A stretch of 11,499 bases of DNA from Victivallis vadensis (GTDB lineage: Bacteria; Verrucomicrobiota; Lentisphaeria; Victivallales; GWF2-50-93), in the NCBI GenBank assembly GCA_020718525.1, contig DYRX01000115.1, positions 1-11,499 on the forward strand. The letters run 5' to 3'. A program made the translations under genes and the position numbers. Of this stretch, positions 5,137 to 11,296 are shown one piece after another. Within the stretch, counting starts at the first letter, position 1. Each line of letters starts with the position of its first letter. The notes below the pieces were generated by a model. That model did not search any database. It saw only the letters and a program-made list of their open reading frames with translations, and had not been told where the DNA came from.

Positions 5137-7266
5137 ATGAAATTTCTGGTCAGGCAATTTGGAAGGATTTCCGCCGCAGTCATTTCTGCGTATTCTTTTG
5201 TCGCGGTCGGCGCAGAACTAAACGATGCCGCCTGGTCTGCCTTGGGCAGTGGATGCAACAACACCATTTTCACTTCATGCATTGACAGCTCCGGCAACTT
5301 CTACGTCGGCGGATGGCTGACAAATGCTGGCGGACATGCTCTGATCGGCATGGCGAGATGGAATGGCGCCTCCTGGGCTTCCATGGGAAATTTCATTGAC
5401 AACAATGTCTATGCTCTCGCGGCGGACGGGGCGGGAAATGTCTATGCAGGAGGCACTTTTACGGTGAATGCGAACCGAATAGCCAAATGGAACGGCAGTT
5501 CCTGGTCGGCGCTTGGAAGCGGAATGAATGACACAGTCGAAGCGATTTGCTGTGACTCCTCTGGCAACGTTTATGTTGGTGGCAGTTTCACAACTGCAGG
5601 TGGAGGAGAGGCGCGCAATATCGCCAAATGGAACGGCAGTGAATGGACTGCTCTCGGAGTCGGAATGGATTCATCTGTGACTTCCTTGGCGCTAGACAGC
5701 AGTGGAAATCTCTATGCGGGCGGATATTTCACATCGGCAGGGGGTGCCCCCGCAAACCATGTTGCAAAATGGAACGGAGCCGCCTGGAGTCCGCTGGGAA
5801 GCGGAACAAACGGAACCGTTCTCTGCATCTCGATTGACTCAACTGGAAGCGTATATGTCGGTGGAAGCTTCACTTCCGCGGGCGGAAAGGAAGCCGAACG
5901 GGTTGCCAAATGGAGCGGAGCGGCATGGACGGGACCATCTTCCGGAGCTGGACTCAACGCAACCGTTCACTCGATTGCTCAAGACAAGGTCGGAAATCTC
6001 TACATCGCAGGCGAATTTACCACTGCCGGAGGGGCTTCGGCAAACAGAATCGCCATGTATAACGGCAGTTCATTCACAGCAGTCGGTTCCGGATTGGATG
6101 CGACTGTCAATTCCATATCTTTCGACTCCAAATTCAACATGTATTGCTCTGGAGAATTCGACAATGCGGGAGGAAAGCCCGCCTCAAAAACTGCGAAATT
6201 CGCAGTCAGAAAAAATCCACGCGACTTCAATGCAGACGGAATGTCGGACGTTCTGGCAGAAGATTCCGTCACGGACCGCGGCTGGCTTTTCCTTATGGGT
6301 GGAGCAACCCCCTCTGCGAGCAATATAATCTACACAAAATCAAGCGACAGCTGGGAAATCTGGGGCATGGCGGATTTCAACGGAGACAAAAAATGCGATC
6401 TGCTGTGGAGAAAAATAGAGACCGGAAAAGCCATAATCTATCTCATGGACGGCTTTACAGTCACGGACACAGGGACAATATATGACGACAACAGCGGCTG
6501 GTACCCTGTTCAGATCGCAGACTTCAACGGAGACGGCAAGGCAGACATACTGCGTCAGAATTCGGCGAATATCGGATATATTGACATTATGGACGGCACC
6601 TCGATATCCTCGAGTTCCTATGTCTATTCTAAAAACAAAGCCTGGACACTGCTCAAGACAGGAGACTTCAACGGAGATGGGAAGGCGGACATCCTGTGGC
6701 AGAATTCCGACGGCACCGGATACATGTACCTCATGAACGGGGGAACAATATCAAGCCATGGGGCAGTTTACAGGATAAGCGATTCTTCCTGGGAAATAAA
6801 GCAATATGGTGATTTCAACGGAGACTCCAAGCTTGATATCTTGTGGGAAAATAAGACAAGCGGGGCTGGATACATCTATCTCATGAACGGGCTTTCCATA
6901 GCGTCTTCCGGATATGTCTACACAAAGAGTTCCCCGAATTGGAAAGTCGCCCAGATTGGAGATTTCAACGGAGACTACAAGGATGACCTTTTCTGGCAGA
7001 ACAACGCCGAAGGAATCGGATCCGCCTACCTCATGAACGGCTTGACTGTGTCATCATATGGGAAAATATACACTTTGTCTAATTTCAATTGGACAGTAAA
7101 AAAACTGCTTGATTTCAACGGCGACGGAAGGATGGACATCCTCTGGCAGAATGCCGTTACAAATCAGGCTCTTGACTATCTGATGAACGGTCTCGCGATT
7201 TCATCTACCGGAACAGTGTTCGGAGCAGGCGACAAGGAGGTCGAGGAGCCTTTCATCAGCGACTGA
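5137..7266 (+). CDS. Secreted tandem beta-propeller protein (Kelch-like plus FG-GAP/VCBS repeats)
   Basis: A 709-residue exported protein of unknown target. Residues 1-26 are a signal peptide (likely cut after VAVGA). Residues 33-357 hold seven repeats of about 46 residues with the pattern W-x-x-LGSG, DSSGNxYVGGxFTxAGG, AKWNG. Residues 358-695 hold seven repeats of about 50 residues with DFNGDGKADILWQNS and YLMNG; the aspartate-rich DxNxDGxxD motifs start at 363, 413, 462, 510, 559, 609 and 659 and resemble FG-GAP/VCBS calcium sites. Seven and seven repeats suggest two complete seven-bladed propellers. No membrane anchor, sorting signal or catalytic domain is seen; the last 14 residues are acidic. 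GAGGGGG lies 6 bases before the ATG. It lies between kdsC and kdsA but faces the other way, so it is not part of their operon. Binding of surface glycans or proteins is plausible but unproven. Confidence 0.85.
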   Translation: MKFLVRQFGRISAAVISAYSFVAVGAELNDAAWSALGSGCNNTIFTSCIDSSGNFYVGGWLTNAGGHALIGMARWNGASWASMGNFIDNNVYALAADGAGNVYAGGTFTVNANRIAKWNGSSWSALGSGMNDTVEAICCDSSGNVYVGGSFTTAGGGEARNIAKWNGSEWTALGVGMDSSVTSLALDSSGNLYAGGYFTSAGGAPANHVAKWNGAAWSPLGSGTNGTVLCISIDSTGSVYVGGSFTSAGGKEAERVAKWSGAAWTGPSSGAGLNATVHSIAQDKVGNLYIAGEFTTAGGASANRIAMYNGSSFTAVGSGLDATVNSISFDSKFNMYCSGEFDNAGGKPASKTAKFAVRKNPRDFNADGMSDVLAEDSVTDRGWLFLMGGATPSASNIIYTKSSDSWEIWGMADFNGDKKCDLLWRKIETGKAIIYLMDGFTVTDTGTIYDDNSGWYPVQIADFNGDGKADILRQNSANIGYIDIMDGTSISSSSYVYSKNKAWTLLKTGDFNGDGKADILWQNSDGTGYMYLMNGGTISSHGAVYRISDSSWEIKQYGDFNGDSKLDILWENKTSGAGYIYLMNGLSIASSGYVYTKSSPNWKVAQIGDFNGDYKDDLFWQNNAEGIGSAYLMNGLTVSSYGKIYTLSNFNWTVKKLLDFNGDGRMDILWQNAVTNQALDYLMNGLAISSTGTVFGAGDKEVEEPFISD

Positions 7267-7374
7267 ATCCGCGACATCGTTAATAATTGCGAGATTTAAC
7301 CGTATCTTATTTATAATCAGGGAATAACAATATTTGATTCTTGCTCCTTATCCGATTTGACATGTGAAAATGAA

Positions 7375-7590
7375 AGTGGCACTTTTTTAGCCGCGGAGTG
7401 GCGGAGGGACGTAGCCTATGGTTTCAACCATAGGAATCCATCGTAAAATAGGATAATGCGTGCTGAAGGCAGGCTGTTTCCCTGCACCGTCCCTATAGGA
7501 CGCAATGGCTTCCATTTTCCGTCCTGGTGAAAAACCCCAGGCTATATCACATAGCCGCGTTGCGGCTGAAAATGGCAAAAAAGTACCACT
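7375..7590. mobile_element. 216-bp palindromic element B, no coding capacity
   Basis: The ends AGTGGCACTTTTTT (7375-7388) and the reverse complement of 7577-7590 match at 13 of 14 positions. Just inside come GCCGC-type hairpins (left GCCGCGGAGTGGC from 7390; right AGCCGC-GTT-GCGGCT at 7553-7567), then about 10 nt ending in TAG, then a larger hairpin on each side (left 7415-7434, CCTATGGT with ACCATAGG; right 7522-7540, CCTGG with CCAGG). The two halves are therefore inverted copies of one module. Size and plan resemble the element at 48-265, though the sequence differs. No open reading frame of note lies inside. Target duplication is not obvious. This occupies most of the gap between the propeller gene and kdsA; 7267-7374 shows nothing recognisable. 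Confidence 0.55.
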
Positions 7591-7626
7591 GAAAAATCAC
7601 GGAGGTCCGGACATCTGAATTTTTAA
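7587..7626 (-). repeat. 3'-flank repeat, copy 1 (after kdsA)
   Basis: Immediately downstream of the kdsA stop on the minus strand is a 35-nt segment that aligns without gaps to the segment just after rsgA (9974-10008), with 27 of 35 bases the same and the 14-mer GTGATTTTTCAGTG identical. It contains a dyad around TCCGGA followed by a T-run, so a role at the transcript end is possible. It overlaps the right end of element B by 4 bases. Confidence 0.45.
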
Positions 7627-8466
7627 TTAGCCGGCACGCTCCTTCCTGGATTTCATGCCAAGCTCATGAAGATTTGATGCTGAATCAAGGAGTCGCTCCA
7701 TCGAAGGAAAGTCAAGCGAATTTGGTCCGTCTGAAAGAGCCTTTGACGGATCGGGATGAAGTTCCAGGAAGAGCGCGTCAATCCCGACTGCGAGCGCGGC
7801 TTCCGCGAGAGGTCTGACAAACTGTCTCTGCCCGCCCGAGGAGCTTCCAAGTCCGCCCGGCAGCTGGACCGAATGTGTTGCGTCGAAAACAACAGGGACA
7901 CCAATCTCGGACATGATGACCAGAGAGCGCATGTCAACGACCAAATTGTGATAGCCGAAAGATGTCCCGCGTTCTGTCAGCATCACTCTTTCATTTCCTT
8001 TCGCCTTCACTTTTTCGACTGCGCCGTTCATGTCTTCGGGAGCCATAAACTGACCTTTTTTGACATTTACGACGCGTCCGGTGGCGGCGGCGGCCTCGAG
8101 CAGGTCTGTCTGCCTGCATAAAAAAGCGGGGATCTGCAGAATTTCAGCGACATCGGAGCAAATCTTAGCCTGCCCAGTTTCGTGAATGTCAGTAAGCAGA
8201 GGGAGCCCGAATTCCTTCTTCACTTTTGCAAGAATGGCAAGGCCTTTTTCGTAGCCTGGACCTCGGAATGAAGATCCTGAGCTTCTGTTTGCCTTGTCGA
8301 ATGAGGCTTTGAAGACATATCCGAAGCCGTGCTTCGAGCAGAGTCCAGCCATGAATTCTGCGCATTTCATGCAGACAGATTCAGATTCAATGACGCACGG
8401 GCCTGCAATAATCAGCAGTCGTCCCGAACCTACTTCAATGTTTTCCGCCACCGTGAATCTTTTCAT
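7627..8466 (-). CDS. kdsA: 3-deoxy-8-phosphooctulonate synthase KdsA (metal-dependent type)
   Basis: KdsA condenses phosphoenolpyruvate with arabinose-5-phosphate to give Kdo-8-phosphate, the committed step to Kdo for LPS. From the ATG at 8466 it has 279 residues, matching the family. That start is preferred because AAAGGAAAGG lies 5 bases before it; ATGs at 8487 and 8511 would add 7 or 15 residues without a comparable site. Signature segments are IAGPCVIES (19-27), FKASFDKANRSS (52-63), IPAFLCRQTDL (112-122), NVKKGQF (134-140), LTERGTSFGYHNLVVD (163-178) and DATHSVQLPGG (195-205). The metal ligands of the Aquifex-type enzyme are present: C24, H198, E235 and D246; E. coli has Asn at the cysteine position and needs no metal. 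The gene points toward kdsC but is separated from it by the propeller gene. No terminator was clear. Confidence 0.96.
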   Translation of the reverse strand: MKRFTVAENIEVGSGRLLIIAGPCVIESESVCMKCAEFMAGLCSKHGFGYVFKASFDKANRSSGSSFRGPGYEKGLAILAKVKKEFGLPLLTDIHETGQAKICSDVAEILQIPAFLCRQTDLLEAAAATGRVVNVKKGQFMAPEDMNGAVEKVKAKGNERVMLTERGTSFGYHNLVVDMRSLVIMSEIGVPVVFDATHSVQLPGGLGSSSGGQRQFVRPLAEAALAVGIDALFLELHPDPSKALSDGPNSLDFPSMERLLDSASNLHELGMKSRKERAG

Positions 8467-8562
8467 AGCGACCTTTCCTTTATTCATTGTGAGTGCGAAT
8501 TTCGCAGACATCCGCCCGTTCCATGCCCGATATCTTCGGTTTCGAACTTAGCACAAGCCATC

Positions 8563-8590
8563 TTGATGAAAATGAACTGCGGGCTATATT
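8563..8590 (+). promoter_or_regulatory. Candidate promoter for the 8633-9761 gene pair
   Basis: TTGATG (8563-8568), 16-bp spacer, TATATT (8585-8590), giving 4 of 6 and 5 of 6 matches to sigma-70 boxes. The expected start near 8597 leaves a leader of about 36 bases before the ATG at 8633. It lies in the divergent gap between kdsA and this pair. On the kdsA side, an inverted repeat TGCGAA-T-TTCGCA (8494-8506) lies about 30 bases before the kdsA start, but no good minus-strand promoter was found. Confidence 0.45.
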
Positions 8591-8632
8591 CAATAGCTTT
8601 TACTTGAGACATATCAAGCCGCAGGCAGATAA

Positions 8633-9196
8633 ATGACGTTAAAAAATAAGAAGAGGATGCGACTCGTCATCATGGCGATTCTTATTCTTTTTTCGTTGGC
8701 AGTGGCATTTTCATGGATTTTGATCAGACGCCAGCTCGACAAGAAAAATGCAGTTTTAAACGCCTTGAACAAGCCAAACCGAATCAGCTTTGATCAGCTC
8801 ATGGAAAAGATGGATGCCGACTATGCCATAATGGATGCGGAGCACAGGAAGGAGATTATGGACAATCCTCGAGTTGCGGAGGATTTTGCCTTCAAGGCGA
8901 TGAACAAGGAACTGGACAAATCTTTGGCAGTACTTTTTTCCCTGCCATCGCCAATACGCAAAAAGCTCATTGAAGACGCGCTTGAAAATTTCACAAAAAA
9001 TCTCGAGGAGGCAGGTCCGGACAAGGTGAAGGCTTTCATAGACGATCCTGCGGGACGCGGAATGCTCAGAGGCGCCGCAAACTATTTTCTGCTGGGGCTC
9101 GACGGCGCCAAACGCAAGGAGCTGTCACCGCTTGCCGACAAGATCTTTGAAGCATTGAAATCAAACATCGAGCATGAAAGACAAATCAAAAATTAA
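8633..9196 (+). CDS. Membrane-anchored protein of unknown function
   Basis: I do not recognise this 187-residue protein. It has a basic start (MTLKNKKRMR), one hydrophobic segment at about 11-31 ending in IRR, and then about 155 residues that are charged and look all-helical, with no cysteine and no known catalytic motif. This suggests a single-pass inner-membrane protein with a periplasmic domain, or an uncleaved signal anchor. Segments such as LPSPIRKKLIEDALENF (about 104-120) and GRGMLRGAANYFLLGLDGA (141-159) may help a database search. The ribosome site is weak (GCAGG). Its last 23 bases overlap the start of the pseudopilin-like gene, so the two are probably co-translated and may act together, for example in pilus or secretion functions; that link is inference from position only. 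Confidence 0.7.
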   Translation: MTLKNKKRMRLVIMAILILFSLAVAFSWILIRRQLDKKNAVLNALNKPNRISFDQLMEKMDADYAIMDAEHRKEIMDNPRVAEDFAFKAMNKELDKSLAVLFSLPSPIRKKLIEDALENFTKNLEEAGPDKVKAFIDDPAGRGMLRGAANYFLLGLDGAKRKELSPLADKIFEALKSNIEHERQIKN

Positions 9197-9761
9197 ATTG
9201 AAAATCCGGACTGAATCAGGCATTTGGGCGTTCACTCTGGTGGAGATGCTTGTCGTCATAGCAGTCCTGTCAATCCTGATTGCGCTTACCCTTCCCGCTC
9301 TTGGCAGGGCAAAAAAGTCCGGGAAACGCGCGCTCTGCATCTCCAACCTTTCCCAGATAGGTTCGGCATTTGAAATGTATTTCCAGGACAACTCTATGCG
9401 TTTCCCCTGGAACTGCACGTCATATCCGAGCACGGAGACATCGAGAAGTCCCATTAAGTCCGCGCTCCTGCAGTACTGCCCCAAGGACGAGCTTTTCCGC
9501 TGTCCGGATGACAGCGAAGGTCTCTATGAAGAGGATGGAATCAGCTATCTTTGGAACCGCTACCAGATCGAACTGCCCGGAAACGAGAGAGCTGACGCCA
9601 AGTCGTATTTGGACGGATTCGGCGGAGAAGTCCCATCTGAAAATTTCCCGATCATGTCCGATGGCGCGCCCTTCCATGGCAAAAAAGGCTCAAGCGAGGC
9701 GGTCAATGTACTTTTCCTAATGAGAAGAGTCGGTGGAGCCGGACAATTGCCATTTCTCTGA
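9174..9761 (+). CDS. Pseudopilin-like protein with type IV prepilin N-terminus
   Basis: A 195-residue protein with the class III signal of type IV pilins and type II secretion pseudopilins. After a long basic leader (1-19), the FTLVEMLVVIAVLSILIALTL helix (20-40) has the conserved Glu at mature position 5 (E24). The residue before the cut is Ala19 rather than Gly. PALGRAKKSGKRALCISNLSQIG (41-63) and FRCPDD (108-113) match the large Lentisphaerota/Planctomycetota prepilin-like group. The usual end of that group, His then NVLFxDG, is only partly there: FHG (167-169) and VNVLFL (177-182) are followed by MRRV instead of DG. A one-base loss near 9718-9733 could explain this: the other frame reads RWSRTIAISLI before its own stop. 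It overlaps the preceding gene by 23 bp. No pilus machinery genes are nearby, so its partner system is unknown. Confidence 0.82.
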   Translation: MKDKSKIKLKIRTESGIWAFTLVEMLVVIAVLSILIALTLPALGRAKKSGKRALCISNLSQIGSAFEMYFQDNSMRFPWNCTSYPSTETSRSPIKSALLQYCPKDELFRCPDDSEGLYEEDGISYLWNRYQIELPGNERADAKSYLDGFGGEVPSENFPIMSDGAPFHGKKGSSEAVNVLFLMRRVGGAGQLPFL

Positions 9762-9892
9762 TATGAGGCTGATTTAGCAGGAGCTTTCTGCTCTGCGAGT
9801 TACTGCCCCTGCCAATCTCTGCATCATTGCATGAACGCATGTCCTCAGACCAACAGATTTTACGACAGAATAAGATTGCAGAGCATTGGACT

Positions 9893-9914
9893 GCGGCAAT
9901 ATTTTGCCGCTTTT
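9893..9914 (+). terminator. Candidate intrinsic terminator 1
   Basis: GCGGCAA (9893-9899) pairs with TTGCCGC (9904-9910) around the loop TATT and is followed by TTTT. It lies 131 bases after the pseudopilin-like stop and points the right way to end that transcript. The T-run is short. Confidence 0.5.
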
Positions 9915-9918
9915 GCCT

Positions 9919-9945
9919 TGCCGGATGTTCTTCTCCGGCATTTTT
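9919..9945 (+). terminator. Candidate intrinsic terminator 2
   Basis: TGCCGGA (9919-9925) pairs with TCCGGCA (9934-9940) around an 8-nt loop, followed by TTTTT (9941-9945). It lies four bases after the first candidate's T-run, so the two form a tandem stop for plus-strand transcription before the convergent rsgA gene. Confidence 0.6.
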
Positions 9946-9973
9946 GCGGTGAATGATCGCCGCGGAGATAAAA

Positions 9974-10009
9974 CACTGAAAAATCACCTAATTTCAGAGA
10001 TCTGAAATT
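9974..10009 (-). repeat. 3'-flank repeat, copy 2 (after rsgA), with palindrome
   Basis: Directly after the rsgA stop on the minus strand, the palindrome AATTTCAGA-GA-TCTGAAATT (9990-10009, plus-strand reading) is followed by GTGATTTTTCAGTG (9987-9974). The same 35-nt layout occurs after kdsA. The AT-rich stem with a nearby T5 could act as a weak terminator for rsgA. GCCGCGGAG just beyond it (9959-9967) recalls the end of element B and may be a remnant of one. Confidence 0.45.
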
Positions 10010-11088
10010 CAAACGCGCCGGCCGCTCTTTTCCCCTTTTTTCACAGTCTTTACGTGCTTGCCGAAGACCTTGTCCTTCTTTCTTTTTTCCGCATAGGACA
10101 TCTGATGAAATTCCGATTCTTTTTTGAGCTTAACATAGTTTTCAAAATGGGACTGGCTTATTTCCCCTGAAAGAACTGCATCGGCGACGGCGCATCCCGG
10201 CTCTCCGTTGTGACTGCAGTCCCGATAGCGGCATGAACTGGAAAGCTCGACAATTTCGGAATAGCCCAGAGAGATTCCTCCGTCGGCTCCAAAAACTCCA
10301 AATTCGCGCATGCCGGGATTGTCAATTACTATTGCGCCTCCTTCCAGGCGTATAAGCTCTCGACGCACCGTCGTGTGGCGTCCTTCGCCTGTTCCGCTAA
10401 CAGTATTTGTATCCTGGGTTTCGCTTCCGATCAGATGGTTGATCATTGTGCTTTTACCCACTCCTGACCCGCCGACAAAGCAGTAGGTTTTTCCAGGCGA
10501 CATAAGGCGCTTCAGCTCGTCCAGTCCCTCCAGGCTCAAATTGCTAACCGGCAGGATCGGCGCGGAAATGCCAGCGGAGCGTATTTCCGCTAGATGACTC
10601 GCAAGCGTATCTGAATCAATGAGATCTGTTTTGGTCATCAGAATAATCGGGTCAGCTCCGCCGTCCATTGCCATGACCAGATAGCGCTCGAGACGCCTTA
10701 CGTTGAAATCGAAGTGGCATGACTGGACAATCATGACGAAGTCAATGTTTGCCGCGATCATTTGGCAGTCAATCTCGTCGCCTGCTGATTTTCTGCGCAG
10801 TAAAGTTCTACGCTGAAGAATGGAATGAACGATGGCGAACTCATCGCCTTGGCGCTTTTCATAGCACGCCCAGTCGCCGACGCATGGCATTTCTTCGGGA
10901 AGTTTATGGTAGTGCAGATATCTGCCGGCAAGCTTAGCTCTGAAGCTCCCGTTTTGATCAGCGAGTAAAATTTCTTTGCGATCAACAGCTGCGACGCGGG
11001 CAACGGGATCTTCCGTTCCGGGGGCAAGAGATTCTTCAAATTGCTCGTTCCAGCCCAAAGATTCCAACTGACTGCGTTTGCTGTTCAT
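10009..11088 (-). CDS. rsgA: Ribosome small-subunit-dependent GTPase RsgA
   Basis: RsgA (YjeQ/YloQ) is a circularly permuted GTPase that helps the 30S subunit mature in the cytoplasm. From the ATG at 11088 it has 359 residues, close to the E. coli length. Domains in order: OB-fold (about 25-100), then the permuted G domain with G4 MTKTDL (151-156), G5-like VSN (181-183), P-loop GGSGVGKST (206-214), G2 region GEGRHTTVRRELI (235-247) and G3 DNPGM (256-260), then a C-terminal zinc knuckle CRYRDCSHNGEPGC (ligands C286, C291, H293, C299) and a basic tail. The frame continues to an ATG at 11145 (378 residues) and another at 11097, but GAGG precedes only the 11088 codon, and its MNSKRSQLESLGWNEQFEE fits family starts. 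It appears to be a single-gene unit. Confidence 0.95.
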   Translation of the reverse strand: MNSKRSQLESLGWNEQFEESLAPGTEDPVARVAAVDRKEILLADQNGSFRAKLAGRYLHYHKLPEEMPCVGDWACYEKRQGDEFAIVHSILQRRTLLRRKSAGDEIDCQMIAANIDFVMIVQSCHFDFNVRRLERYLVMAMDGGADPIILMTKTDLIDSDTLASHLAEIRSAGISAPILPVSNLSLEGLDELKRLMSPGKTYCFVGGSGVGKSTMINHLIGSETQDTNTVSGTGEGRHTTVRRELIRLEGGAIVIDNPGMREFGVFGADGGISLGYSEIVELSSSCRYRDCSHNGEPGCAVADAVLSGEISQSHFENYVKLKKESEFHQMSYAEKRKKDKVFGKHVKTVKKGEKSGRRV

Positions 11089-11200
11089 TTGCCTCATTTG
11101 TAAAAACTTGTCATCATGCGACAGTGAATATAGCTCTGTTACCATGGATTAAAAAGCTGGTGGAGCATTTTTTCTTCATCTTGATTTTTTCTATTTCCCG

Positions 11201-11206
11201 TATAAT
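11201..11206 (+). promoter_or_regulatory. Isolated TATAAT, weak promoter candidate
   Basis: A perfect TATAAT lies at 11201-11206, but the nearest -35-like TTGATT (11181-11186) is only 14 bp upstream and there is no extended -10. Together with the strong terminator at 11277 it could make a plus-strand transcript of about 85 nt. No gene was seen in 11089-11281 otherwise. Confidence 0.2.
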
Positions 11207-11276
11207 GTCATTGTCAGTATATGTGATTTTAGTGTCTTTATTTTAGACTTCTATGTTTTAAGCGTTTATAAAATAT

Positions 11277-11296
11277 GCGGCTCAGGCCGCTTTTTT
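11277..11296 (+). terminator. Intrinsic terminator overlapping a convergent gene's stop codon
   Basis: GCGGC (11277-11281) pairs with GCCGC (11286-11290) around TCAG, followed by six T. On the plus strand this is a compact Rho-independent terminator. On the minus strand the same hairpin is followed by ATATTTT, so it may work both ways. The stop codon of the minus-strand gene lies in its loop. Confidence 0.6.

Noticed and set aside
5702..6328. Alternative-frame open reading frames inside the propeller gene
   Set aside because: They arise from the repetitive sequence; only the 5137 frame keeps the regular repeats and a signal peptide.
7371..7388. AAAGTG-GC-ACTTTTTT as terminator of the propeller gene
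   Set aside because: The loop would be only two bases and this stretch is better explained as the left end of element B.
9703..9987. Minus-strand open frame of 94 codons
   Set aside because: It overlaps the pseudopilin-like gene and both terminator hairpins, has no ribosome site I can see and no recognisable domain.
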